DNA from: Phycisphaerales bacterium
Lineage (GTDB): Bacteria > Planctomycetota > Phycisphaerae > UBA1845 > Fen-1342
DNA: 64,000 nucleotides
Reading direction: 5' to 3'
Assembly (NCBI GenBank): GCA_016710275.1
Contig: JADJXS010000001.1
Location: 2,480,001-2,544,000, forward strand
A program made the position numbers and the translations under genes. The notes below the pieces were generated by a model. The model was not told where the DNA came from. It did not search any database and worked only from the letters and a program-made list of their open reading frames with translations. The first letter of the stretch is position 1. Every line of letters begins with the position of its first letter. This document shows positions 9,326 through 19,291 of the stretch, in pieces.

Positions 9326-9592
9326 ATGATCGATCCGACAAAGAAAACCGCAGTCGTCAAGCAGCATCAGCGCCACACATCGGACACGGGTTCGGCGGAA
9401 GTGCAGGTAGCCATCCTGACGGAGCGGATCACGCAACTGACCGAACACCTGAAGTCGCATGTGAAGGACCATTCTTCGCGCCGCGGGCTGCTGAAGATGG
9501 TCGGTCGGCGCGCATCGCTGCTGAAGTTTCTGGCGACGCGCAACCGCGACAAGTACCTCGCGGTGATCGGGGCCCTCGGGCTTCGCAAGTAG
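9326..9592 (+). CDS. rpsO: 30S ribosomal protein S15
   Basis: Small-subunit protein that binds the 16S rRNA three-way junction early in assembly. The 88-residue product matches the family length (about 89) and contains HTSDTGSAEVQVAILTERI, LTEHLKSHVKDHSSRRGLL and the RRASLLKFLATRNRDKY helix. The ATG at 9326 follows a purine-rich AGAAG. It lies directly upstream of pnp, the classical rpsO-pnp arrangement. A terminator-like hairpin sits between the two genes, so some transcripts probably end after rpsO. Confidence 0.98.
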   Translation: MIDPTKKTAVVKQHQRHTSDTGSAEVQVAILTERITQLTEHLKSHVKDHSSRRGLLKMVGRRASLLKFLATRNRDKYLAVIGALGLRK

Positions 9593-9605
9593 TCTCACCC
9601 ACGCA

Positions 9606-9630
9606 ACGCCTGCCCGTCGGCAGGCGTTTT
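9606..9630 (+). terminator. Rho-independent terminator-like hairpin after rpsO
   Basis: A perfect 9-bp stem (9606-9614 pairing with 9619-9627), a CGTC tetraloop, and TTTT immediately following, 13 bases after the rpsO stop. It would attenuate read-through into pnp. Confidence 0.7.
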
Positions 9631-9745
9631 CGTTCCCGGGCGCCCCGTTGTGCGTGCGCCCGCAGCGCCGCGGCTCCGGAGCCGCGAGGCGCGGATTCCC
9701 GGTATTGGATCAGACGGCACTAACGGCTGGCAGAGGAAACAAACA

Positions 9746-11842
9746 GTGGCGGTTCTCAAGTTTGAGCGGCAGATCGGCGCATTCAATCTTTCCATTGAGA
9801 CGGGGAAACTGGCGCGGCAGGCATCGGGCGCGGCAGTCGTCCGGTACGGGGACACGGTGGTGCTCGGCACGGTCGTGACCGGGCCGGCCCGGCCGGGGAT
9901 CGATTTCTTCCCACTCACCGTGGACTACCGCGAGAAGATGTCCGCTGCGGGCAAGTTCCCGGGCGGGTTCTTCAAGCGCGAGGGACGCCCGACCAACAAG
10001 GAAATCCTCACGATGCGGATGATCGACCGGCCGATGCGGCCGCTCTTCCCGGACAAGTTCCGGGACGAGGTCGTCATCCAGGTGATGGTGCTGGCGGCGG
10101 ACGGGCAGGTGGACCCGGACGTGATTGCGTTCGCCTCCGCGGCGGCGGCAATCGCGATCTCACCGATTCCGTTCAACGGGCCGGTGGCATCGGTTCGCGT
10201 CGGCCGGGTGGATGGCAAGTTCATCATCAACCCGACCAAGGCGCAGCTCGAATACTCGGACATGGACGTGGTCGTGGCCGGGCCGAAGAACGCGGTCAAC
10301 ATGATCGAGGTCGGCGCCCACGAAGTGGCGGACGACGACGTCGCGGATGCGATCGAGTTCGGCCACAAGAACGGCGTCATTCCGATCTGCGAAATGATCG
10401 AAGCGCTGGCCCAGCAGGCCGGCCAGGTCAGCGACTGGTCGCCGCCGGAGGTCGATGCGGCGTTTGTCGAGTCGGTCAAGAAGCTGGTGCTCAAGCCGCT
10501 GCGCGATGCGAAGCGGATCAAGGGCAAGCAGGAGCGCAACGACGCGGTCGCAGCGGTCTATGAGCAGGCGGTGGAGAAGTTCTGCCCTGCGGATGCGACG
10601 CCGCCGGCCCGAACGCCGCAGGAAGTAAAGGCGATCGTCGGTCACATCGAGGAAAAGGTCGTTCGCGAGATGATTCTCAAGGACGGCGTTCGCCCCGACG
10701 GCCGCAAGCCGGACGAGCTGCGCGACATTACCTGCGAGACGGCGCTGCTGCCTCGCGTGCACGGATCGTCGCTCTTCCAGCGCGGGGAGACGCAGGCGCT
10801 GGTCATCACGACGCTCGGCACTTCGCGGGATGAGCAGGTGGTCGATGAACTGCTCGACGAGTACAGCAAGAAATTCATGCTGCATTACAACTTCCCCCCG
10901 TTCTCCGTCGGCGAAGCGCGACGCATCGGTCCGCCGGGGCGGCGAGAAATCGGCCACGGGGCGCTGGCCGAGCGCAGCCTGGAGGCGGTGCTGCCCAGTC
11001 CCGAGGAATTCCCCTACACCATCCGCCTGGTCTCCGACATCCTGGAGTCCAACGGCAGCAGCTCGATGGCGACGGTGTGCGGCGGGTCGCTGGCGCTGAT
11101 GGACGCGGGCGTGCCGATCAAGGCCGCAGTGGCCGGTATCTCGGTCGGCCTGGTGGAGGAGGACGGCAAGCATGTCCTGCTGGCCGACATCCTCGGCGAG
11201 GAAGACCACTTCGGCGACATGGACTTCAAGGTGGCGGGCACGCGCACCGGCGTCACCGGCGTGCAGCTCGACATCAAGACGCAGGGGCTTTCGTACAAGC
11301 TCATCCGCGACGCGATGAAGCTCAACCGCAAGCTGCGCATGCAGATTCTTGACCGGATGGACGCCGCGCTCGGCAAGCATCGGCCCGAAATCAGCGAATA
11401 CGCCCCGCGGCTGCTGACGGTGAAGATCAACCCGGAGAAGATCGGCAAGCTGATCGGCCCGGGCGGCAAGGGCATCAAGGCGATCGAGGCCGCGACCGGC
11501 GCGACGATCGACATCGAGCCGGACGGCACGGTGTTCATCGCCTGCAAGGACGCCGCCAACGCCAACAAGGCCCGCGACATGGTCTCGGCCACGACCGAGG
11601 AGCTGCAGCTCGGCCGGATTTACGAGGGCAAGGTCGTCAGCATCAAGGATTTCGGAGCGTTCATCGAGGTGGCCGGCGGGCAGGACGGGCTGTGCCACAT
11701 CAGCGAACTGGACGACGCCTACGTTCGCAGCGTCACGGACGTCGTCAAGATCGGCGACATGGTCCGGGTCAAGGTCATTCAGATCGACGACCAGGGCCGC
11801 GTGAAGCTCTCGCGGAAACAGGCGATGAAGGATCCCGGATAA
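9746..11842 (+). CDS. pnp: Polynucleotide phosphorylase
   Basis: PNPase degrades RNA 3'-to-5' by phosphorolysis, usually as a trimer within degradosome-like complexes. The 698-residue protein has two RNase PH domains (about 5-225 and 310-545) around an alpha-helical linker. FLAG-like blocks include DYREKMSAAGKFPGGFFKRE and the second core's VHGSSLFQRGETQAL. It ends with a KH domain (IGKLIGPGGKGIKAIE) and an S1 domain (GRIYEGKVVSIKDFGAFIE). The start is taken as the GTG at 9746, 8 bases after AGAGGA; the frame extends upstream to 9650 but that part is not PNPase-like and overlaps the rpsO terminator. Second gene of the rpsO-pnp pair. Confidence 0.97.
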   Translation: MAVLKFERQIGAFNLSIETGKLARQASGAAVVRYGDTVVLGTVVTGPARPGIDFFPLTVDYREKMSAAGKFPGGFFKREGRPTNKEILTMRMIDRPMRPLFPDKFRDEVVIQVMVLAADGQVDPDVIAFASAAAAIAISPIPFNGPVASVRVGRVDGKFIINPTKAQLEYSDMDVVVAGPKNAVNMIEVGAHEVADDDVADAIEFGHKNGVIPICEMIEALAQQAGQVSDWSPPEVDAAFVESVKKLVLKPLRDAKRIKGKQERNDAVAAVYEQAVEKFCPADATPPARTPQEVKAIVGHIEEKVVREMILKDGVRPDGRKPDELRDITCETALLPRVHGSSLFQRGETQALVITTLGTSRDEQVVDELLDEYSKKFMLHYNFPPFSVGEARRIGPPGRREIGHGALAERSLEAVLPSPEEFPYTIRLVSDILESNGSSSMATVCGGSLALMDAGVPIKAAVAGISVGLVEEDGKHVLLADILGEEDHFGDMDFKVAGTRTGVTGVQLDIKTQGLSYKLIRDAMKLNRKLRMQILDRMDAALGKHRPEISEYAPRLLTVKINPEKIGKLIGPGGKGIKAIEAATGATIDIEPDGTVFIACKDAANANKARDMVSATTEELQLGRIYEGKVVSIKDFGAFIEVAGGQDGLCHISELDDAYVRSVTDVVKIGDMVRVKVIQIDDQGRVKLSRKQAMKDPG

Positions 11843-11984
11843 CGGCCGGCGCCTGGGCGCGGTCGATCCCGGTGTTTCGACAATTCGCGGCCGGCCTCCT
11901 TTTCCGGGGGGTCGGCCGCGGTCGTTGGTGCGGGGCGGAGCGCGTCGGCTACAATGTCGGGTGAGCGGCGGTTGCGAGGCGTTC

Positions 11985-13646
11985 GTGGCGACGTTGTTCG
12001 TTCTACAAGGTCCGGATAAGGGCAAGCAGCTCCGCGCGGACGACGACACCGTCGTTCTCGGGCGCGGCAGCCCGCAGGCGCCGCTGACGGATCAGACCGT
12101 CTCGCGCCGTCACGCCGAATTGCGGCGCGCGGAGGACGGCTGGACCCTGCGCGACCTCAACAGCGCCAACGGCACCTGGCTCAACGGCGTCCGCCTGCAG
12201 CGGCCGACGCGCCTCAAGCGCGGCGACCAGGTGCGGGTCGGCAGCACGCTGCTGGTATATGGCGGGGATGAGACGCAGCAGCAATTCACCGGCAGCGGAA
12301 TTCCCACGGACCTGGTGACGCTCGACGTCGGCGCGATCGATGCGTCGGTGGTGGCGTCGATATCGGCGCTGGATGACAGCGTGGTGATGGCGGCCCCGGA
12401 GACCGCCTACGCCGTCAAGGCGTGGAACGCGATGCGCGACATCGCGGCGGTGATCGGCAGCCTGCTTCCGCAGGAACAACTGCTGGCGCGGGTGGTGGAC
12501 ATCATCTTCGAGCAGCTCGAAGTGGATCGCGTCGTGATGTTCATCGCCGAGGAGCAGAGCGGAGAGCTGCTGCCGGAGGCGGTGCGCGTTCACTCGCGCG
12601 AGGCGCCGCGCGGGGCGCAGCGCGAGGGGATCGTGGCGTCGCGAACGATTCTGAATCACGTCGTGCAGTCGCGCGAGGGGGTGCTGTGCTCGAACGTTCT
12701 GGCCGATGCGCGTTTCCAGAGCGGCAAGAGCGTGCACAACATGGGGATGCGGAGCGTGATCTGCGCACCGATTGTGGCGCGCGAGACGGTGCTGGGGGTG
12801 ATTCACGTCGATTCGCAGGTCACGCGGCACACCTTCAATGAGCATGAGTTGAAGCTGCTGGTGGCCATCGGCAATCAGACCGGCCTGGCGATCGAGAACC
12901 AGCGGCTGGTTCAGGCGCAGTTGCAGCGCGAGCGCCTGGCCGCTGCGGGCGAGACGGTTGCGTACCTGTCGCACTACATCAAGAACATCCTGCAGGGCAT
13001 GCGCAGCGGGGCGGACGTCGTGGCGCGCGGGCTGTCGCGCAAAGACCTGGCCATGACCGAGCAGGGCTGGCAGATCGTCGAGCGGAATCTGGACCGCTCG
13101 TACAACCTGATGCTCAACATGCTGGCCTTCAGCAAGCAGCGCGAGCCGCATCTCGAGATGCTGCAGGTCAACCGCATCGTGGAGGAGTGCGTCGCGCTGG
13201 TTCAGAAACAGGCGGACGACGTGCGGGCCGTTCTGCTGGCCGATCTGGATGAGGCCGTTCCGGCGGCGCCGCTGGACTTCGACGGCGTGCATCAGGTCGT
13301 GCTCAACCTGCTGGAAAACGCGATCGACGCGGTGCGCGGGCGCTCGGGCGTGATCAACGTGCGAACGCGCTATGACACGGCGGCGCGGCGGATCGTGATC
13401 TCGGTGACGGACAACGGCCCCGGCATTCCGCCGGATCAGCGAACCCGCATCTTTGAGCCGTTTCACTCAACCAAGGGGCACGGCGGGACGGGGCTGGGGC
13501 TGGCGGTGGCGCGGAAGATCGTCGGCGAGTTGAGCGGATCGATCGACGCGGCGTCGCCGGCGGATGGCGGGGCCGAGTTTATCGTCCGGCTGCCGGCGGC
13601 GCTGGCGATGGAAGCCGCGGGAGAGACGATGGGCCCGGCCCGGTGA
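11985..13646 (+). CDS. FHA-GAF sensor histidine kinase
   Basis: This 553-residue cytoplasmic kinase begins with an FHA domain (about 1-95, with SRRHAEL and NSANGTWLNG), which binds phosphothreonine peptides. A GAF domain follows (about 155-310). The dimerisation helix has the phospho-acceptor in YLSHYIKNIL (H330). The ATPase domain has NLLENAIDAV, TDNGPGIP and GHGGTGLGLAVARKIV. There are no membrane segments. The start is uncertain: GTG at 11985 has GAGG 5 bases upstream and begins the FHA strand; GTG at 11961 is the alternative. A TACAAT at 11950-11955 may be the -10 box, which argues against starts further upstream. No response regulator adjoins; the receiver protein at 30.2 kb is a possible partner, but that is speculation. 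Confidence 0.92.
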   Translation: MATLFVLQGPDKGKQLRADDDTVVLGRGSPQAPLTDQTVSRRHAELRRAEDGWTLRDLNSANGTWLNGVRLQRPTRLKRGDQVRVGSTLLVYGGDETQQQFTGSGIPTDLVTLDVGAIDASVVASISALDDSVVMAAPETAYAVKAWNAMRDIAAVIGSLLPQEQLLARVVDIIFEQLEVDRVVMFIAEEQSGELLPEAVRVHSREAPRGAQREGIVASRTILNHVVQSREGVLCSNVLADARFQSGKSVHNMGMRSVICAPIVARETVLGVIHVDSQVTRHTFNEHELKLLVAIGNQTGLAIENQRLVQAQLQRERLAAAGETVAYLSHYIKNILQGMRSGADVVARGLSRKDLAMTEQGWQIVERNLDRSYNLMLNMLAFSKQREPHLEMLQVNRIVEECVALVQKQADDVRAVLLADLDEAVPAAPLDFDGVHQVVLNLLENAIDAVRGRSGVINVRTRYDTAARRIVISVTDNGPGIPPDQRTRIFEPFHSTKGHGGTGLGLAVARKIVGELSGSIDAASPADGGAEFIVRLPAALAMEAAGETMGPAR

Positions 13647-13675
13647 CGCGGGCGCATCGTCCTCTATCAATTCTT

Positions 13676-13750
13676 GAACTGCCGCTTCACGACTTGCCGG
13701 GTTGTGACCTGCCGTTTCTGGACCCGCCGGCATGTGATCCGTCGGCCCGC
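13676..13750 (+). repeat. Five degenerate 15-base tandem units
   Basis: Five consecutive 15-base units start at 13676, 13691, 13706, 13721 and 13736, each beginning GA(A/C/T) followed by a CTGCCG-like block. They lie between the kinase stop and mdh. One frame would read a run of five-residue units with Asp and Pro, but no start, ribosome site or family supports a gene. Confidence 0.6.
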
Positions 13751-13868
13751 GTTCCGTACCCGGCGATCTTGCCGCGGGCGCGATTCTCACCATTCGCCGG
13801 CGGCGATATGATGCCGGGCTGCGCCGCTGACGGTCGCGGCGATTCTCGAGCGCTTGGGCAGGATCACG

Positions 13869-14807
<939 letters not shown>

Positions 14808-14825
14808 CGATCGAGGGAGAGCGGT

Positions 14826-15608
14826 GTGGGCAAGCCGAAGGTCGGGTGCGTCGGCGCGGGCGTCGTCGGCAGCGCCATGCAGAAATTGTGCGGTCCGGGC
14901 ACGCTGCTGTATGACGTGAAGCCGGGGCATGCGTCGCGCGAGGAGATCAACACCTGCGACGTGGTGATGGTTGCGGTGCCGACGCCGATGAAGCCGGACG
15001 GCACGTGCGACGTGTCGATCGTCGAGGAGGCGGTCGGCTGGATTCAGGCGCCGTTGATCATCCTGCGATCCACGGTGACGCCCGGCACGACCGATCGCCT
15101 GGTGCGGGAGACCGGAAAGCGGATCGTCTTTCAGCCCGAGTATCTGGGCGAGACGGTCGCGCATGTGTTCGGAAACGTCGCAGAGCGCGATTTCGTCGTG
15201 CTGGGCGGTCGCACCGAGGACATTTCGCTGGCGGCCGATTTCTACAAGCACTACTACAACGCGTACTGCCGGTTCTACTTCTGTGACGCGATCACCGCGG
15301 AAGTGGCCAAGTACATGGAAAACGCCTTCTACGCGGTGAAGGTCACGTTTGTGAACGAGTTCTTCGACGTGGCCAGGGCGCACGGCGTCGACTTCAACAT
15401 CCTGCGCGAGATCTGGCTGGCCGATCCGCGGATCAGCCGGGATCACACGTTCGTGTATCCGTGGGCGCGCGGCTTTTCCGGCAAGTGCCTTCCCAAGGAC
15501 TGCAACGCGATTGTCCGCAGTTGCCGCGAGCGCGGCTACGACGCGAAGTTCATGAGCGCCACGCTCAAGATCAACGAGGAATTTCTCGCCCGGAATGAGC
15601 CGCGATAG
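14826..15608 (+). CDS. Short UDP-glucose/GDP-mannose dehydrogenase family protein
   Basis: The 260-residue product (GTG start after GGAGAG) resembles UDP-sugar 6-dehydrogenases, four-electron NAD enzymes that make sugar acids for surface polysaccharides. It has an N-terminal nucleotide fold (KVGCVGAGVVGSAMQ), the STVTPGTTD and FQPEYLGE segments, the central AEVAKYMENAFYAVKVTFVNEF helix (shown in part) and the catalytic-cysteine motif FSGKCLPKDCNAI near residue 222. It then stops. Family members are normally about 430 residues with a second Rossmann domain that binds the UDP moiety; that domain is absent and the N-terminal one is compact. The frame is intact and well packed between mdh and pdxJ, so this looks like a genuine short subfamily. 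Confidence 0.82.
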   Translation: MGKPKVGCVGAGVVGSAMQKLCGPGTLLYDVKPGHASREEINTCDVVMVAVPTPMKPDGTCDVSIVEEAVGWIQAPLIILRSTVTPGTTDRLVRETGKRIVFQPEYLGETVAHVFGNVAERDFVVLGGRTEDISLAADFYKHYYNAYCRFYFCDAITAEVAKYMENAFYAVKVTFVNEFFDVARAHGVDFNILREIWLADPRISRDHTFVYPWARGFSGKCLPKDCNAIVRSCRERGYDAKFMSATLKINEEFLARNEPR

Positions 15609-15652
15609 CGGGCGGCGTTCGGGCTGCTTCATGTCGGGTGGAGGCACGTCTG

Positions 15653-16426
15653 ATGATCCGCCTCGGCGTCAACATCGATCACGTCGCCACGATCCGCCAG
15701 GCCCGCGGGGCTGACGAGCCGGACCCCGTCTGGGCCGCGGTGGAGGCCGAACTGGGCGGGGCGGACACGATCACGTTTCACCTGCGCGAGGATCGCCGGC
15801 ACGTCAGCGACCGCGACGCCGAGATATTGCGGCGCACGGTGGCGGGGCGCCTCAACATGGAAATGTCCGCGGACGCGGACATCGTCAGCATTGCGCTTCG
15901 GCTCAAGCCGCACCAGTGCACGCTCGTGCCGGAGCGCCGGCAGGAACTCACCACCGAGGGCGGGCTGAACGTCGTGGACGGCGCCGCCCGGCTGCGCGGC
16001 GTCGTCCGCAAGCTCCGCGGCGCGAACATCGAGGTCAGCGCCTTCGTCGAGCCGGATGCAAACCAGATTCGCGCCGCTGCCAAGTGCGGCTTTCACGCGG
16101 TCGAGTTGTGGACCGGCGGCTACGCCCACGCCAGCCCCGGTCCCCAGGCCGACCGCGCGCTGCGAACGCTGGGGGATGCGATCGAAGTCGCATTCGAGTC
16201 CGGCCTGATCGTTCACGCCGGGCACGGACTGACCTATCGAAACGTGGACGCGGTCGCAGCGCTGGCCGGGTTCACCGAGTTCAACATCGGGCACAGCATC
16301 GTGTCACGATCCGTCTTCGTCGGCCTGCGCGAGGCGGTGCGCGAGATGAAGCGCCTGCTCGACCGCGCCTCGCAGCATCATGTCGCACTCGTCGATTCCG
16401 AGGATCTGCTCGGGCGCAACGGATGA
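15653..16426 (+). CDS. pdxJ: Pyridoxine 5'-phosphate synthase
   Basis: PdxJ condenses 3-amino-2-oxopropyl phosphate with deoxyxylulose 5-phosphate to form pyridoxine phosphate, the last ring-forming step of the deoxyxylulose-dependent vitamin B6 route. The 257-residue TIM barrel has the diagnostic LGVNIDHVATIRQARG start, ITFHLREDRRHVSDRD, LNMEMS, TLVPERRQELTTEGGLNV and VHAGHGLTYRNV. The ATG at 15653 has GGAGG nine bases upstream; an in-frame start at 15638 is less likely. The next gene begins inside its stop codon (ATGA). Confidence 0.97.
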   Translation: MIRLGVNIDHVATIRQARGADEPDPVWAAVEAELGGADTITFHLREDRRHVSDRDAEILRRTVAGRLNMEMSADADIVSIALRLKPHQCTLVPERRQELTTEGGLNVVDGAARLRGVVRKLRGANIEVSAFVEPDANQIRAAAKCGFHAVELWTGGYAHASPGPQADRALRTLGDAIEVAFESGLIVHAGHGLTYRNVDAVAALAGFTEFNIGHSIVSRSVFVGLREAVREMKRLLDRASQHHVALVDSEDLLGRNG

Positions 16427-17811
16427 GCTCCGGCCGGATCGTCAACGCCCGCCTGCTTCCGTCGCCGACGGACGACGGCCGGTCCCCGCTGATTCCCATG
16501 CCCGGCCGATTCAGCGTCTCCTGGACCGGCGGCCTGATCGACCGCGTCACTCCGCAGGATGAAGAGGCGGCGGCTTCGACGACGGGAGCCGGAAAGAGGC
16601 CGATTGCCGGCGCAGGCGTGGCATCCGATTCCGGCGCGGCCGAGGTGATCGACGCCGGCGGTGCGCTGCTTCTGCCGGCGCTGGTCGATGCTCACCTTCA
16701 TCCGGACCTGTCGTATTCGCGCGATCGGGTGGAGGTCAACCGCAGCGGCACGCTTTCCGAGGCGATATCGCACTGGGCCGCCGCCAAGTGCGAGATGACG
16801 CAGGAGGACGTGGCCTGCCGCGCTTTGCGCTGCTTTGACGCCGAATTTCGCGCCGGCACGGGAACCGTGCGCGCCCACGTCGATGTCAGCTCGGGCGCGC
16901 GGCTGCGGTTGCTCAGAGGCGTCTTGGATGCGGCGTCGGCATATCGGGATCGCATGCGGATTCAGCTCGTGGCGTTTCCGCAGGACGGGCTGAAGCGCGA
17001 TCCTCATGCCTTGAATTTTCTGAGCAATGCGCTTCGCGCGGGCTGCACGCACGCGGGCGGAATTCCACACGTGGAGCGTTCGGCGGAAGACAGCTTGATG
17101 CACCTGAAGCTGGTGTTCCTGGTCGCCGAGCAGAACAACGCCGACGTCGATGTGCACATCGACGAAACCGATCATCCCGACAGCCGTTGCACCGAGATGC
17201 TCGCCGACCTGACGATCGAGTACGGGTGGCAGGGGAGGGTGACGGCGTCGCACGTTTGCGCGCTCGCTTCCTACCCCGAGGACTACGCCCGCCGGGTCAT
17301 TGACCGGCTGGCCGAGGCGCGGATTCGCGTAGTGACGAACCCCGGCGTCAACCTGCATCTGCAGGGGCGCGGCGACGGCTATCCGCGGCGGCGCGGGCTG
17401 ACGCGCGTCCGCGACCTGCTCGATGCGGGCGTGCGTTGCGCGGCCGGACAGGATTGCATCCGCGATCCGTTCTACCCCCTGGGCAACGGGCGGATGCTGG
17501 ACCAGGCGTTTCTTCTGGTACACGCCGAACACATGGACAGTGATCGGCGGATGCGCACCGCGCTGGAGATGGTGAGCGGGATGGCGGCGGAAGTGGTCGG
17601 CGACGGCGCCCGGGCCGTCGCGGTCGGTGAGCCGGCGGATCTGGTGCTGTTCGCGGCCGAGGATGCGACTCACTTGCTCGCTGAGCGCCCGTTGCCGCTG
17701 CTGCGGGTGCACGCGGGGCGCGTTGTCCTGCGAACGATTGCGGGCGGTTCCGCGTCGTCGATCCGTTGCACACCTGCCGTTGGCTCCGTTTCCGATGCGG
17801 CTGGGAGTTAG
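16423..17811 (+). CDS. Amidohydrolase, cytosine-deaminase-like
   Basis: This 462-residue protein overlaps pdxJ by ATGA. It shows the metal-dependent hydrolase pattern of the cytosine deaminase/AtzA group: the beta-strand-1 HLHPDLS motif (DAHLHPD, about residue 88), DVHIDETDHPDSR on strand 5, TASHVCALAS with the strand-6 histidine, and the strand-8 aspartate in GQDCIRDPFYPLGNG, which closely parallels cytosine deaminase. The C-terminal AVAVGEPADLVLFAAEDATH closes the composite beta domain. It likely deaminates or hydrolyses a cyclic amine; cytosine deaminase is the nearest recognisable relative but I cannot set the substrate. An insertion of about 25 residues rich in Ala and Gly lies near residue 45. 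Confidence 0.85.
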   Translation: MSSGRIVNARLLPSPTDDGRSPLIPMPGRFSVSWTGGLIDRVTPQDEEAAASTTGAGKRPIAGAGVASDSGAAEVIDAGGALLLPALVDAHLHPDLSYSRDRVEVNRSGTLSEAISHWAAAKCEMTQEDVACRALRCFDAEFRAGTGTVRAHVDVSSGARLRLLRGVLDAASAYRDRMRIQLVAFPQDGLKRDPHALNFLSNALRAGCTHAGGIPHVERSAEDSLMHLKLVFLVAEQNNADVDVHIDETDHPDSRCTEMLADLTIEYGWQGRVTASHVCALASYPEDYARRVIDRLAEARIRVVTNPGVNLHLQGRGDGYPRRRGLTRVRDLLDAGVRCAAGQDCIRDPFYPLGNGRMLDQAFLLVHAEHMDSDRRMRTALEMVSGMAAEVVGDGARAVAVGEPADLVLFAAEDATHLLAERPLPLLRVHAGRVVLRTIAGGSASSIRCTPAVGSVSDAAGS

Positions 17812-17816
17812 CACTC

Positions 17817-18620
17817 ATGGCGATTCACCCGACGGCGATCATCGACCCAACTGCGGAAGTCAGCCGCGAGGCCGAGGTCGGGCCGTACTGCATCATCGAG
17901 CGGGGCGTGCGCATCGGCGAGCGGGTGCGGCTGATCGCGCATGTGTATGTCGGGGAGGGGACGACGATTGACCCGCGCGTGGAGATTCACCCGTTTGCCA
18001 CGGTCGGACAGCCGCCGCAGGACCTGGCCTTCTCCGGCGAGCCGACGTTCACGCGCATCGGCGAAGAGACCATTATTCGTGAGCACGTCAGCATCCATCG
18101 CGGCACGATGCCGGGCAGCATCACGACGGTGGGGCGGCGCTGCTTTCTGATGGCCTGTTCGCACATCGCCCACAATTGCACCGTCGGCGACGACGTGAAG
18201 ATGGCCAACGGGGCGCTGCTGGCGGGGCATGTGTCGGTCGGGGACAAGGCGTTCATCGCGGGGAACACGGCGATTCACCAGTTCGTGCGGGTCGGCGAAC
18301 TGGCCATGATCAGCGGCGTGCGCGTGACGAATGACGTAGTGCCCTTCATGATCCTCGGCCCGATGGGGGTGGTGGGGCCGAACGTGGTGGGGCTGCGGCG
18401 GGCGGGTTGTTCGCCGGAGGAACGGAAGGAGATTCGCGAGGGCTACCGCACGCTGTTTCGATCGGGGATTTCGTTTCGAACGGCGGTGGAACAGGTGGCG
18501 GCGCGCGTCACGACCGAACCGGGGCGAAGGCTGGCGGCGTTTGTCCTGGCGCCCAGCAAGCGCGGCTACACCCCGTACCGCGGGCGACGCAATGCGACGG
18601 CGGAAGATGCGGAGTCATAG
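17817..18620 (+). CDS. lpxA: LpxA-like UDP-GlcNAc acyltransferase (paralogue 1)
   Basis: Left-handed beta-helix acyltransferase of the LpxA family, which adds the first 3-hydroxyacyl chain in lipid A synthesis. The 267-residue protein starts MAIHPTAIIDPTAEV and has the hexapeptide-repeat body, the catalytic-histidine block CSHIAHNCTVGDDV and AGHVSVGDKAFIAGNTAIHQF. The C-terminal helical part (NVVGLRRAGCSPEERKEI) keeps the LpxA pattern, but where E. coli LpxA has VIAQGNHA this protein reads MILGPMGVVGP, so the nucleotide-sugar contacts differ. It lies 5 bp after the amidohydrolase gene, away from other lipid A genes. A second, more canonical LpxA sits at 58.5 kb in the lpxD-lpxC operon, so this one may use another sugar or acyl chain. 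Confidence 0.85.
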   Translation: MAIHPTAIIDPTAEVSREAEVGPYCIIERGVRIGERVRLIAHVYVGEGTTIDPRVEIHPFATVGQPPQDLAFSGEPTFTRIGEETIIREHVSIHRGTMPGSITTVGRRCFLMACSHIAHNCTVGDDVKMANGALLAGHVSVGDKAFIAGNTAIHQFVRVGELAMISGVRVTNDVVPFMILGPMGVVGPNVVGLRRAGCSPEERKEIREGYRTLFRSGISFRTAVEQVAARVTTEPGRRLAAFVLAPSKRGYTPYRGRRNATAEDAES

Positions 18621-18714
18621 CCGAACCGGCTGATGACGCCATGGCGCGGGGGTGCTCAGCGCATGCATTCGCATGCGGAGTGCCGCAAACCCGGTGCGCA
18701 CCGTCCCGTGCAAG

Positions 18715-19026
18715 TCAGCCCTTGGGGCCAAGCTCGATCGGCCCGAAGCGATCTTCGTGGGCTTTGACGGTCTGCTGAAGGGCCAGCATCAGGCGCTTGG
18801 CGTTCTGCGGCAGCAGGATGAGCCTGTGCGAGACGCTCAGCGACGGCTCGGTCGTGCCGGGCAGCGCCGAATTCGCCCCCACGAAAATCACGACTTCATC
18901 CGCGGAACCCGCCATCGCGAAAAAGTTCGCGTAGACGGTGTCCATGCGGCTCATGTCCAGCCGGACGCGCTGCTGTCCCTGGGGGTTCTGCATCGGTTGC
19001 GCCGAATCCTCTTCACCGAAGATCAT
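18715..19026 (-). CDS. DUF3467 domain protein
   Basis: A 103-residue protein whose core (YANFFAMAGSADEVVIFVG and VSHRLILLPQNAKRLMLALQ) matches the DUF3467 family of small cytoplasmic proteins with no known role, frequent in planctomycetes. The domain is related in sequence to proteins that keep an alternating strand/helix fold; no catalytic residues stand out. It is monocistronic, convergent with lpxA (94 bp apart) and divergent from the dehydrogenase at 19.3 kb. The 265 bp beyond its start hold no other gene that I can see. Confidence 0.8.
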   Translation of the reverse strand: MIFGEEDSAQPMQNPQGQQRVRLDMSRMDTVYANFFAMAGSADEVVIFVGANSALPGTTEPSLSVSHRLILLPQNAKRLMLALQQTVKAHEDRFGPIELGPKG

Positions 19027-19291
19027 GGTCGATTTCCGCCTCTCATCTGAAAACTGCCGCCGTTCGCGGCCGGACGCCGCGGACCGCTCGCACGGCCCGC
19101 GAAGCCCGTGAATATTACCGCCGTTTGAGCGAAATGGACGCCATCGGGCGTCGGATCACGCGAAACCGCGCTGAACCTGCGCAGAACAGCGCACTCCGGC
19201 GATACACTCCGAAGCCGGATCGGCTCGCGGCGGCCGCGCGCTTGGTAGCAATGATTGAACGCGAGCGGGCGATCCTTGCAAAGTGGTCATA

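Noticed and set aside
11887..11921. GC-rich hairpin after pnp as a terminator
   Set aside because: The stem is good, but no T run follows and it lies just before the kinase promoter region, so function cannot be told.
10160..12049. A 629-codon minus-strand open frame
   Set aside because: It lies antisense to pnp, which has full-length family motifs; its composition (Arg, His, Asp rich) is typical of shadow frames.
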